DNA of 64,000 bases from Microbacterium sp. SLBN-146 (GTDB lineage Bacteria > Actinomycetota > Actinomycetes > Actinomycetales > Microbacteriaceae), in contig NZ_VFMR01000001.1 of the NCBI RefSeq assembly GCF_006715145.1, forward strand, positions 2,108,001 through 2,172,000, given 5' to 3'. Position numbers and translations under genes: made by a program. This document shows, in pieces, positions 25,283 through 33,089 of this stretch. A model generated the notes under the pieces. The model was not told the DNA's origin and made no database searches. It saw nothing but the letters and a program-made list of their open reading frames with translations. Numbering within the stretch: position 1 is the first letter of the stretch; each line of letters opens with the position of its first letter.

Positions 25283-25690
25283 GTGGCATCCGCGTCGCAA
25301 CACATCCAGACTCTCGTGCATTTGCGACGTGCACGCGATCTGATGGACCGTGGGTACGCGCAGCCACTGGATGTGCCGACGCTCGCGGCGAAGGCACTCA
25401 TGTCGCCGGCCCACTTCTCGCGAGAGTTCAAGGCTGCGTACGGGGAAACCCCGTACGGCTACCTCATGACGCGACGCATCGAGCGGGCGATGGCGTTGCT
25501 GCGGGCTGGTTCGAGCGTCACGGATGCGTGTATGGCGGTCGGAGCGACGTCTCTGGGCTCGTTCAGCTCGTCGTTCACCGAGATCGTCGGCGAAACGCCG
25601 AGCGCCTACCGTTCACGTCCGCATGAGGCAGCCGAAGCAATGCCACTGTGCATCGCGCGGATCCTCACGCGGCCCGCCCGTTACGTCTGA
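25283..25690 (+). CDS. AraC family transcriptional regulator (DNA-binding domain only)
   Basis: This 135-aa protein consists essentially of the double helix-turn-helix of AraC regulators. The first is LDVPTLAAKALMSPAHFSREFK. It is followed by GETPYGYLMTRRIERAMALL, and the second helix-turn-helix is VTDACMAVGATSLGSFSSSFTEIVGETPS. No effector domain is present. It is followed by a VOC-fold gene; this AraC-VOC pairing is common in actinobacteria and the two probably work together. TAACGT lies 6 nt before the GTG start, so it is likely leaderless. Confidence 0.9.
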   Translation: MASASQHIQTLVHLRRARDLMDRGYAQPLDVPTLAAKALMSPAHFSREFKAAYGETPYGYLMTRRIERAMALLRAGSSVTDACMAVGATSLGSFSSSFTEIVGETPSAYRSRPHEAAEAMPLCIARILTRPARYV

Positions 25691-25737
25691 GCAGGATCGG
25701 AGAAGCGGCGGAGAGTCAGCGGTCGTAGCGTTGCCCC

Positions 25738-26145
25738 ATGACGACCATCTCCCTCGCCTTCTGTCCCATCACCGTCGACGACGTCGACGCGGCGATCCCG
25801 TTCTATCGCGACGGCCTCGGCCTCGAGATCGTCAACGACGTCTCGTACGAAAGCCATCGCTGGGTCAGCTTCGGCCTTCCGCAGCAGGCCGGACTCGCGG
25901 TGGTCCTGTCCAACCCGCAAGCCGGCCGATCACCCGAGGACGGCGAGGCGCTGGAGCGGCTCGTCGTGAAGGGCTCGGCTCCGGGGCCCTACGTCTTCTC
26001 GACGGACGATCTCGATGCGACGTTCGAGCGGCTCCGAGCGTCGGGAGCCGAAGTGCTGCAGGAGCCGATCGCTCAGGACTGGGGACCCCGCGACTGCGCG
26101 TTCCGCGACCCTGCCGGCAACCACATCCGCATCAACCAGGTGTGA
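25738..26145 (+). CDS. VOC family (glyoxalase/bleomycin resistance-like) protein
   Basis: This 135-aa protein has the vicinal oxygen chelate fold. It has DAAIPFYRDGLGLEI at the start of the first module and DLDATFERLRASGAEVLQEP, ending with FRDPAGNHIRINQV in the second. Metal-binding residues would be acidic or His residues near each strand; the reaction is unknown. It follows the AraC gene by 47 bp. TAGCGT lies 6 nt before the ATG (leaderless pattern), so it may be transcribed separately from its regulator. Confidence 0.88.
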   Translation: MTTISLAFCPITVDDVDAAIPFYRDGLGLEIVNDVSYESHRWVSFGLPQQAGLAVVLSNPQAGRSPEDGEALERLVVKGSAPGPYVFSTDDLDATFERLRASGAEVLQEPIAQDWGPRDCAFRDPAGNHIRINQV

Positions 26146-26199
26146 TCCCGGCTGTCGAGGCCCGCGCCGGGGGCGGCGTCCGCGGGTAGCCTGGTTCGA

Positions 26200-26835
26200 A
26201 TGAGTGACGCCCGCGACTTCCATAAGCCCGTCCGGCGCCCCGCCGAGCTGTTCGACCGGCTCTTCGCCGCCGAGGACCCGGCCGAGGTCTCGCGCATCGC
26301 CCATTCGACGGCTCATGCGCTGCTCGCCCGGGTGCGAGAGGACCCGTCGGGCGAGGTCGTCGACCGCCTCATCGCTTTCACCGACGACCACGGCATCGAT
26401 GACATCGCCGAGCTGTGGTCGAGGTCGCCGGCGAAGACTCTCCCCGGCGCTCTCTGGCGTCTGTACCTGCTGCAGTTGATGATCCACGACGATCCCCAGA
26501 CGGCGGCCCTCCTGTACGAGCGCGGGCGCCTCGAGCTCGATTCCGTCGATCCCGTCGTCGCGGGTGCGCCCGTGCCCGCGGGTCCGGACGAACTCGTCGC
26601 GCTCATCGACATGATCCTGAGGGGCCTGTTCGAGGGGGACTTCGCGGTGGCACTCGATCGCGCGGCGGCCTTCTGCCGCGTGCAGGCATCCGGCTCGACG
26701 CACCTCGCCGACGATTACGAAGCGACGGAGCCCGAGCGCGCTTCGACGCTCACGACGCGGGCTCTCCGCTTGTCGACATACGCGGGCGATCTTGCCGCGG
26801 CAGCCGCGCTCTGGCGCCGGGACGGCCTCACTTGA
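26200..26835 (+). CDS. Conserved hypothetical protein
   Basis: This 211-aa soluble, helical protein (DFHKPVRRPAELFDRLFAAE, ALWRLYLLQLMIHDDPQTAA, LRGLFEGDFAVALDRAAAFCRV) has no catalytic motif I can name. Similar proteins in this group of bacteria are sometimes labelled as RNA polymerase subunits. Nothing in the sequence supports that label. TAGCCT lies 7 nt before the ATG, so it is probably leaderless. It ends upstream of the structured intergenic region. Confidence 0.7.
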   Translation: MSDARDFHKPVRRPAELFDRLFAAEDPAEVSRIAHSTAHALLARVREDPSGEVVDRLIAFTDDHGIDDIAELWSRSPAKTLPGALWRLYLLQLMIHDDPQTAALLYERGRLELDSVDPVVAGAPVPAGPDELVALIDMILRGLFEGDFAVALDRAAAFCRVQASGSTHLADDYEATEPERASTLTTRALRLSTYAGDLAAAAALWRRDGLT

Positions 26836-26876
26836 CGGCGGTGCTTGACGACCTTCGGCGGCGGAGCACCGGGGAA

Positions 26877-26976
26877 AAAGAAGATGCCGGGCCGCAGAAC
26901 GCCTCTCGGCGCGGAGCCGCTCGTAGCGGCAGATGATGGAGCCCGGGGTTACTGCGGCCCGGCCGTTCCATAATAA
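26877..26976 (-). ncRNA. Candidate structured RNA on the minus strand
   Basis: The 199-bp gap 26836-27034 holds a multibranch structure. The outer stem pairs 26886-26897 with 26952-26963 (12 bp, perfect). Inside are a hairpin 26916-26921/26925-26930 with a 3-nt loop and another, 26900-26903/26908-26911, whose minus-strand loop is GAGA (GNRA type). On the minus strand the outer stem is followed by ATCTTCTTTTT, as in an intrinsic terminator. A TATTAT -10-like box (about 26973-26978) precedes it. I know no family that fits; it lacks the SRP RNA core. Strand choice rests on the T-rich tail. Confidence 0.45.
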
Positions 26977-27034
26977 CGGACCTGTGCCGTGAGGCATTCC
27001 CGAGGCGACGGATATCAGCATCTAGGCTCGGGAC

Positions 27035-27922
27035 ATGACTTGGCGTTTCGCGCTCGTGATCGTCCCCGCGGCATCCGATGATCGTCGCATCGACTTCGCC
27101 GACACCTTCCGCGAGATCGATCCGTCTGCACCCGCACTGAGCGTGGGGGAGTTGAGCACGCAGCGCGGCGACGGCATCTTCGAATCGATCGGCGTCGTCG
27201 ACGGGCACGCGCAAGAAGTCGCGGCGCACCTCGACCGTCTCGCGCACTCGGCCGACATCTGCGATCTGCCGCGCCCGAACCGTGAGCAGTGGCGGCAGGC
27301 CGTCGTGCTGGCGGCCGCACAGTGCCCGCCACGAGGGGAGGGCGTCATCAAGCTCATTCTCAGCCGAGGAGTCGAGCACGGGCCGGCACCGACGTCGTGG
27401 GTCACCGCGGCCGAAGCGCCCGACAATACGGCGGTCCGTGAGCGCGGAGTGCGCGTCGTCACGCTCGACCGCGGGTACGGCAGCGACGTTCCCGGCCGTG
27501 CACCGTGGCTGCTGCTCGGGGCGAAGACGCTGTCGTACGCCGTCAACATGGCGGCGATCCGTGAGGCGAAGCGTCGCGGGGCGGACGACGCGATCTTCCT
27601 CACGACGGACGGTTTCGTGCTCGAGGCTCCGACGGCCTCCCTCATCCTGCAGCAGGGCCGCCGGTTCGTCACTCCGGCGCCGAACGGCGGCATCCTGCAC
27701 GGGACGACGCAGCTGAGCCTCTTCGAGCACCTGCGCGAGGGTGGTTACGAGACGGCCTACGAAACGATCCCCGTGGCGGATCTCACAACCGCGGATGCCG
27801 CGTGGCTCGTGTCCAGCGTTCGGCTCGCAGCACCGGTATCGGCGATCGACGGCAGAGAACTGCGTGTCGATCGCGGCCTGACGGCGTCGTTCAACCGCTA
27901 TCTGTTGTCACCCCGCACCTGA
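27035..27922 (+). CDS. PLP aminotransferase class IV (aminodeoxychorismate lyase-like)
   Basis: This 295-aa fold-type IV PLP enzyme has the early motif QRGDGIFESIGVVDG and the PLP-lysine region LLGAKTLSYAVNMAA. Further on are FLTTDGFVLEAPTASLIL and GGILHGTTQLSLFE, which match PabC/IlvE-like enzymes. Assignment to 4-amino-4-deoxychorismate lyase (p-aminobenzoate, folate route) is likely, but a D-amino-acid or branched-chain activity cannot be excluded. TAGGCT lies 6 nt before the ATG (leaderless). Convergent with pstB, sharing a terminator that overlaps its stop. Confidence 0.82.
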   Translation: MTWRFALVIVPAASDDRRIDFADTFREIDPSAPALSVGELSTQRGDGIFESIGVVDGHAQEVAAHLDRLAHSADICDLPRPNREQWRQAVVLAAAQCPPRGEGVIKLILSRGVEHGPAPTSWVTAAEAPDNTAVRERGVRVVTLDRGYGSDVPGRAPWLLLGAKTLSYAVNMAAIREAKRRGADDAIFLTTDGFVLEAPTASLILQQGRRFVTPAPNGGILHGTTQLSLFEHLREGGYETAYETIPVADLTTADAAWLVSSVRLAAPVSAIDGRELRVDRGLTASFNRYLLSPRT

Positions 27923-27939
27923 CTCCGGGTCAGGTGCGG
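27913..27939. terminator. Bidirectional terminator between aminotransferase and pstB
   Basis: CCGCACCTGA (27913-27922) pairs perfectly with 27930-27939 around a 7-nt loop. The left arm contains the stop codon of the plus-strand gene, and pstB ends at 27944. No T-tract on either side. Confidence 0.7.
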
Positions 27940-27943
27940 ACGG

Positions 27944-28723
27944 TCACCCGAATCGACCGGAGACGTAGTCTTCGGTCGCCTGAACCGACGGCGTCGTGAA
28001 GATCGTCTTCGTGTCGTCGTATTCGATGAGCTTGCCCGGCTTGCCGGTGCCGGCGATGTTGAAGAACGCCGTCTTGTCGCTCACGCGCGAGGCCTGCTGC
28101 ATGTTGTGCGTCACGATGACGACGGTGTAGTCGTTCTTCAGTTCGCCGATGAGCTCTTCGATCGCGTAGGTCGAGATCGGGTCGAGAGCCGAGCACGGCT
28201 CGTCCATCAGGATGACCTCGGGGGAGACGGCGATGGCACGCGCGATGCACAGACGCTGCTGCTGTCCGCCTGAGAGGCCGGACCCCGGCTTGTCGAGGCG
28301 ATCCTTGACCTCGTTCCAGAGGTTCGCGCCCTTGAGGGACGTTTCGACGAGCGCGTCGGCGTCGGACTTCGAGATGCGCTTGTTGTTGAGCTTGACGCCC
28401 GCCAGCACGTTCTCCTTGATCGACATCGTCGGGAACGGGTTCGGGCGCTGGAAGACCATGCCGACTTGGCGGCGGACCAGCACGGGGTCGACGTTCGCGC
28501 CGTAAAGATCGTCGCCGTCGAGCAGCACGCTGCCTTCGACGCGGGCTCCCGGAATGACCTCGTGCATGCGGTTGAGCGTGCGCAGGAAGGTCGACTTGCC
28601 GCATCCGGACGGGCCGATGAAGGCCGTCACACTGCGCGGCTCGATGTCGAGCGAGACGCCCTCTACGGCGAGGAAGTCACTGTAGTAGACATTGAGGTCG
28701 TTGACTTCGATGCTTTTTGACAC
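27944..28723 (-). CDS. pstB: Phosphate ABC transporter ATP-binding protein
   Basis: This ATPase (259 aa) drives the high-affinity phosphate importer PstSCAB. Walker A is GPSGCGKST, the Q-loop region [14 protein letters not shown], the signature [16 protein letters not shown], and Walker [14 protein letters not shown], followed by the His-loop [10 protein letters not shown]. The NPFPTMSI and EPCSALDP wording is typical of PstB. The GTG start has AGAGGA upstream. It is the last gene of pstSCAB and ends beside the bidirectional hairpin. Confidence 0.97.
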   Translation of the reverse strand: MSKSIEVNDLNVYYSDFLAVEGVSLDIEPRSVTAFIGPSGCGKSTFLRTLNRMHEVIPGARVEGSVLLDGDDLYGANVDPVLVRRQVGMVFQRPNPFPTMSIKENVLAGVKLNNKRISKSDADALVETSLKGANLWNEVKDRLDKPGSGLSGGQQQRLCIARAIAVSPEVILMDEPCSALDPISTYAIEELIGELKNDYTVVIVTHNMQQASRVSDKTAFFNIAGTGKPGKLIEYDDTKTIFTTPSVQATEDYVSGRFG

Positions 28724-28762
28724 GGGGTCCTCTGGTTCTTTCGGGTGAGAGTGGGTGGGGCC

Positions 28763-29866
28763 TCAGCGGCCGAGCTTCGGGGCGAAGACCTTCGCGACGA
28801 GTCGCGCGACGAGGTTCAGCGCCATGACGATGACGATGAGGACGAGCGCAGCGGCCCATGCCCGATCGATGTATGCCGAGGCGGGAATGCCCTGGTTCAT
28901 GTACTGCGAGTAGGCGAAGACGGGAAGCGTCATCATTCGCCCGTTGAAGAGGTCGTAGTTCATGGATGCCGTCACGCCCGCTGTCAGCAGCAGTGGTGCC
29001 GTCTCGCCGATGACACGAGAGATCGACAGCATGACGCCTGTCGTGATGCCCGCGATCGCCGTGGGGAGGACCACCTTGCTGATCGTGAGCCACTTCGGCA
29101 CACCGAGTGCGTAGGAGGCCTCGCGGAGCTCGTTCGGCACGAGGCGGAGCATCTCCTCGCTCGAGCGCACGACAACGGGGATCATCAGTACGGCGAGGGC
29201 GACAGAGCCCATGATGCCCATGCGGATGCCGGGGCCGAAGAAGAGGGCGAACAGGGCGTACGCGAAAAGACCCGCGACGATCGAGGGGATGCCGGTCATG
29301 ACGTCGACGAGGAAGGTGATCCCGCTGGCGAGCTTCTTGCCTGCGCCGTACTCGACCAGATAGATCGCGGTGAACAGGCCGATGGGGATCGAGATGACGG
29401 CTGCAGCGAGCGTGATGAGCAGCGTCCCGACGATGGCGTGGAGCGCTCCGCCGCCCTCGCCGACGACGTTGCGCATGGAGCTCGTGAAGAACTCGGCAGA
29501 GATCCCCGCGACGCCGTTGGCGACGACGGTCCACGCCACCGAGACGAGCGGGACCATCGCGATGAGGAACGCCGCGCTGACCACGCCGGTCACAAGGCGG
29601 TCGACGCCCTTCCGGCGGCCCTCGACGAGGCTCGAGATGACGGTGATGAGCACGAGGTAGAGGAGTGCTCCGACGACGGCCACGCCGGCGACGTTGATCG
29701 TGTTGCTCTCGACCACGGCGAGGACGCCGAACGCGATGAGGCTGAGGCCGATGCTCACACCGAGGATGGCCCACGGGGCCCACTTCGGCAGGCGTCCCGA
29801 CGTGAGGGAAAGGTGCTCGCGGGTGAGGCCGGAGGTCGGCTCGACGGGAGTGGAGGTGAGGGTCAT
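28763..29866 (-). CDS. pstA: Phosphate ABC transporter permease PstA
   Basis: This is one of the two membrane channel subunits (367 aa). A cytosolic N-terminal extension of about 30 residues precedes helices at WAILGVSIGLSLIAFGVLAVV, GALLYLVLITVISSLV and AAFLIAMVPLVSVAWTVV. The permease coupling loop (EEMLRLVPNELREASYALG) sits between the later helices. It is separated from pstC by only 1 nt, consistent with co-translation. Confidence 0.95.
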   Translation of the reverse strand: MTLTSTPVEPTSGLTREHLSLTSGRLPKWAPWAILGVSIGLSLIAFGVLAVVESNTINVAGVAVVGALLYLVLITVISSLVEGRRKGVDRLVTGVVSAAFLIAMVPLVSVAWTVVANGVAGISAEFFTSSMRNVVGEGGGALHAIVGTLLITLAAAVISIPIGLFTAIYLVEYGAGKKLASGITFLVDVMTGIPSIVAGLFAYALFALFFGPGIRMGIMGSVALAVLMIPVVVRSSEEMLRLVPNELREASYALGVPKWLTISKVVLPTAIAGITTGVMLSISRVIGETAPLLLTAGVTASMNYDLFNGRMMTLPVFAYSQYMNQGIPASAYIDRAWAAALVLIVIVMALNLVARLVAKVFAPKLGR

Positions 29867-29867
29867 G

Positions 29868-30821
29868 TCAGTTCGCTCCCGAGAATTCCTTGCGGCGGCT
29901 GACGATCCAGCGCGCGAGTGCGTTCACCGCGAAGGTGACGACGAAGAGGATGAGACCCGTCGCGATCAGGACGTTGATGTTGATGCCGTAGGCCTCGGGG
30001 AAGGTGAGCGCGATGTTGGCGGGGATGGTGCTGGGGTTCTCGGAGGTGAAGAGCTGGAACGTGATGACCCCCGTCGCCGAGAGCACCATCGCGACGGCCA
30101 TGGTCTCACCGAGGGCGCGGCCCAGACCGAGCATCGAGGCCGAGACGATGCCGCTGCGGCCGAACGGGAAGACAGCCATCCGGATCATCTCCCAGCGCGT
30201 CGCGCCGAGAGCCAGAGCCGCCTCTTCGTGGAGCACGGGGGTCTGGAGGAAGATCTCGCGACAGATCGCCGTGATGATCGGCAGGACCATGACGGCGAGG
30301 ACGATGGAGGCGGTGAAGATCGTGCGGCCCGTGGCCGATGCCGTGCCGCTGAAGAGCGGGAACCATCCGGCGTTCGTCGTCAGCCAGACGTAGACGGGCT
30401 GGACCGCCGGAGCGAGGACCAGGATGCCCCAGAGTCCGAAGACGACCGAGGGGACCGCGGCCAGCAGGTCGACGATGTAGCCGAGACCCTGTGCCAGGCG
30501 GCGCGGGGCGTAGTGCGAGATGAAGAGCGCGACCGCAACCGAGAGCGGGACGGCCATCAGGAGCGCGAGCAGCGATGCCCAGACCGTGCCGAAGGCGAGC
30601 GGCCAGACGTACTCCCAGAAGTTGCCGCCCAGGAGCGACGCGTTCTCGCTCGTCGCGGTGAGACCGGGGATCGACTGCACGATGAGGAAGATCGCGACGG
30701 CGGCCAGGGTCACGAGGATCATGGACCCCGCGAACAGCGCAGTGCCCGAGAACCAACGGTCACCGGGCCGTTGCTTCGGCTTGGGCTTTGCCTCCACAGC
30801 GGGGGCGGTAGTCGTGCTCAT
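29868..30821 (-). CDS. pstC: Phosphate ABC transporter permease PstC
   Basis: This is the second membrane subunit of the phosphate importer (317 aa). A polar, Pro/Lys-rich N-terminus (EAKPKPKQRPGDRWF) precedes six helices. The coupling motif ALALGATRWEMIRMAVFPFGR with the following LGRALGETMAVAMV region is diagnostic of PstC. It is separated from pstS by a strong hairpin, so its expression is probably lower than that of the binding protein. Confidence 0.95.
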   Translation of the reverse strand: MSTTTAPAVEAKPKPKQRPGDRWFSGTALFAGSMILVTLAAVAIFLIVQSIPGLTATSENASLLGGNFWEYVWPLAFGTVWASLLALLMAVPLSVAVALFISHYAPRRLAQGLGYIVDLLAAVPSVVFGLWGILVLAPAVQPVYVWLTTNAGWFPLFSGTASATGRTIFTASIVLAVMVLPIITAICREIFLQTPVLHEEAALALGATRWEMIRMAVFPFGRSGIVSASMLGLGRALGETMAVAMVLSATGVITFQLFTSENPSTIPANIALTFPEAYGININVLIATGLILFVVTFAVNALARWIVSRRKEFSGAN

Positions 30822-30853
30822 GAGATCCCGTCTCGGGTGTTCACTATCGGGAA

Positions 30854-30891
30854 GATGCCGGGCCCGCTGCGCGCAACGGGCCCGGCATCTG
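30854..30891 (-). terminator. Partial terminator between pstS and pstC
   Basis: A 14-bp perfect stem (30854-30867 with 30878-30891) and a 10-nt loop lie in the 75-bp gap between pstS and pstC. A hairpin here would let some transcripts end after pstS and protect the pstS message, giving more binding protein than channel. No long T-tract is present, so partial termination or stability control is more likely than full stop. Confidence 0.7.
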
Positions 30892-30896
30892 GCAGA

Positions 30897-32012
30897 TTAC
30901 TCCGCGACGATCAGATCGATCGCGGCGTTGACCTGGTCGCGGAGCGTGTCCGAGATCGGGGCGCTACCGGCTGCGGCAGCGGCGGCGTCCTGTCCCTCGG
31001 CGCTGGCGATGTACTGGAGGAAGCTCTTCACGATCGGGCCCGCGGCCGCGTCGGTGTACTCCTCGCAGGCGATCATGTAGCTGATCAGGACGATCGGGTA
31101 CACACCGGCAGCGTCGCTCGTGCGCTCGAGGGCGATCGCGAGGTCGCCCTCGGTGCGGCCCTCTTCGAACGGCGATGCGTCGACGATTGCGGCAGCGGCC
31201 TCGGGCGAGTACTCCACGAACTCGTCGCCGACCTTGACGGCGGCGGTGCTGAGACCCTCTTCAGCGGCGCGCGACGCGTCGGCGTAGCCGATGGTGCCGT
31301 TTCCGCCGGAGACGGCCGACACGACACCTGAGGTGCCCTGCGCGGCTTCACCGCTGGACAGCGGCCAGACGCCGTCGGGCTCCGACGACCAGGTGCCGCC
31401 CGACGCCTGGAACAGGTAGTCGGTGAAGTTCTCGGTCGTTCCCGAGTCGTCGGCGCGGTGCACGGGCGTGACAGCGAGGTCGGGCAGTTCGACGCCCTCG
31501 TTCAGCGCGGCGATCGCGGGGTCGTTCCAGTTCGTGATGGTGCCGGCGAACAGGCTGCCCATCGTCGCAGCGTCGAGGTTGAGCGAGTCGACACCCTCGA
31601 GGTTGAAGATGACGGCGATCGGCGAGATGTAGGTCGGGAGCTGGACGATGCCCGAGCCGTCGACGCAGCCGTCGAAGGGACCCTCGGCGATCTCGTCGGT
31701 CGTGAACGCGCGGTCCGAACCGGCGAACGGGAAGGCCCCGGCCTGGAAGGACTCGCGGCCGGCACCCGAGCCAGAGGGGTCGTACGTGATCGTGACGTCG
31801 GGGTTCGCCGTCTGGAAGCCGGCGGTCCAGGCCTGGACGGCGACCTCCTGCGACGACGCGCCACCACCGGCGATCTCGCCCATGAGTGACGAGCCACCGT
31901 CGGCGGGCTCGGAGGAGGAGCCTCCGGACGTTTCGTTGGAGGCGCAGCCGGCGAGAGCGAGTGCCGCGATGGCGGCAATGGCGCCCACCTGGGCGATGCG
32001 GGGAATCTTCAC
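30897..32012 (-). CDS. pstS: Phosphate-binding lipoprotein PstS
   Basis: This is the extracytoplasmic phosphate receptor of the Pst transporter (371 aa). The signal peptide ends in the lipobox LAGC, so it is membrane-anchored. Phosphate-contact segments are visible: GGASSQEVAVQAW, DPSGSGAGRESF, FAGSDRAFT and RADDSGTTENFTDYL. The GTG start at 32012 has a purine-poor upstream region. It is the first gene of the operon, and a two-repeat PHO box lies about 113 bp upstream, so phosphate-starvation induction by the nearby SenX3-RegX3 or a PhoP-type regulator is likely. Confidence 0.95.
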   Translation of the reverse strand: MKIPRIAQVGAIAAIAALALAGCASNETSGGSSSEPADGGSSLMGEIAGGGASSQEVAVQAWTAGFQTANPDVTITYDPSGSGAGRESFQAGAFPFAGSDRAFTTDEIAEGPFDGCVDGSGIVQLPTYISPIAVIFNLEGVDSLNLDAATMGSLFAGTITNWNDPAIAALNEGVELPDLAVTPVHRADDSGTTENFTDYLFQASGGTWSSEPDGVWPLSSGEAAQGTSGVVSAVSGGNGTIGYADASRAAEEGLSTAAVKVGDEFVEYSPEAAAAIVDASPFEEGRTEGDLAIALERTSDAAGVYPIVLISYMIACEEYTDAAAGPIVKSFLQYIASAEGQDAAAAAAGSAPISDTLRDQVNAAIDLIVAE

Positions 32013-32124
32013 TGTGAATCCTTCACGTGTCAGAGGATGAGGGTCCGTTCGAGGACCTTCGGGTGTTCGGCCCGGTGCAGGGCACGCACTGACCGTAGGT
32101 GCGGACTGTTAAGAGAGTCCGCTG

Positions 32125-32146
32125 GACGGGTGAACGGAAGGTGAAC
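32125..32146 (-). promoter_or_regulatory. PHO box: two 11-nt direct repeats upstream of pstS
   Basis: On the minus strand GTTCACCTTCC is followed directly by GTTCACCCGTC. Two contiguous 11-nt units starting GTTCACC are the actinobacterial PHO-box core bound by PhoP/RegX3-type response regulators. It faces pstS; a TTAACA box downstream could be the -10. Confidence 0.85.
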
Positions 32147-32150
32147 GGGC

Positions 32151-33089
32151 CTAGAGCGTCGAGGCGTGCGTCTCGATCGCGACGATGCCCGATCCGGGTG
32201 CGTCGGAGGAGAGGTGCACGACCGAGAACGCCGCCGGTTCGAGGGCGGACGCGCTCCCGAGGTAGGAGCCGCGCAACGTGCCCGTCGCCAGGGCGATCTC
32301 GCGCAGGATGTCGGGGAGCACCGGCCCATGGCTGCACATGACGGCCGGCTTTCGCGCGCGGACACGCTGGCCGACGATCGTCCGTGCGTCCGACGCCCCT
32401 TCTTCCCACGCATCCTGACTGAGGAGATCTGTCGTGTCGATCCGCCGCCCCAGAGCCGCCGAGAGCGGTGCCACCGTCTTGACGCAGCGTACGGCGGGGC
32501 TCGAGATGATGCGGCGCGCGCCGAATGCGCGAAGAGGTCCCACGATGGCATCCGCCTGTCGCTTGCCGCGCGGTGAGAGCGGCCGCGCGGCGTCACTGGC
32601 GTCCCACTCCTCGCGGGAGAGCGCTTTGGCATGGCGGAGCACGATGAGGGGGAAGGTCCTCAGGACGCCGTCGTCGACGAGGCGCGCGAAGTTCTCGAGG
32701 ATCTCGACGTCGACGGGATAGCTCAGCCGCTTGAGCGCTTTGGGGACAGACAGCCATTCGAGGGCGGCGATCTCCTTGTTCGGCACGAAGGCCGAGGCGC
32801 GGATCGCGGCATCCGTCGCTTCGGCTGCCCAGTAGTGCACGATCTTCTGCCGTTTGTTGGGCATGCGGTAGCGGGAAACGCCGATCGCGACACCGAGGGC
32901 GACGCGGATGCCGGTCTCCTCGAAGATCTCGCGCGCGGCGGTCTCGGCGAGCATCTCGCCGGGATCGACCTTGCCCTTGGGGAGGGTCAGGTCGCGATAC
33001 TGCGCGCGGGAGACGAGCAGGACCTTGAGTTTGCCGTCGACGAGTCGCCAGATCACTCCGCCCGCCGCGTAGATGGCGGTCTCTGTCAT
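32151..33089 (-). CDS. Nudix hydrolase fused to histidine phosphatase (MutT1-like)
   Basis: This two-domain enzyme (312 aa) has an N-terminal Nudix box ([20 protein letters not shown], then TG) and a C-terminal SixA/phosphoglycerate-mutase fold opening [14 protein letters not shown] with the late His in [10 protein letters not shown]. The same fusion in mycobacteria (MutT1) hydrolyses 8-oxo-dGTP and diadenosine polyphosphates, so a role in nucleotide-pool cleaning is inferred. The ATG at 33089 overlaps the ppk stop, so both come from one transcript; a longer ORF upstream lies inside ppk and is rejected. Confidence 0.9.
   Translation of the reverse strand: MTETAIYAAGGVIWRLVDGKLKVLLVSRAQYRDLTLPKGKVDPGEMLAETAAREIFEETGIRVALGVAIGVSRYRMPNKRQKIVHYWAAEATDAAIRASAFVPNKEIAALEWLSVPKALKRLSYPVDVEILENFARLVDDGVLRTFPLIVLRHAKALSREEWDASDAARPLSPRGKRQADAIVGPLRAFGARRIISSPAVRCVKTVAPLSAALGRRIDTTDLLSQDAWEEGASDARTIVGQRVRARKPAVMCSHGPVLPDILREIALATGTLRGSYLGSASALEPAAFSVVHLSSDAPGSGIVAIETHASTL

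Noticed and set aside
26877..26976. 4.5S SRP RNA or a degenerate tRNA
   Set aside because: The GGAAG-type SRP core and GGUCAGG motif are missing, and no cloverleaf can be drawn; it is left as an unassigned candidate.
26828..27730. A 300-aa minus-strand ORF opposite the aminotransferase gene
   Set aside because: It is the antisense shadow of a gene with clear PLP-enzyme motifs and a leaderless start.
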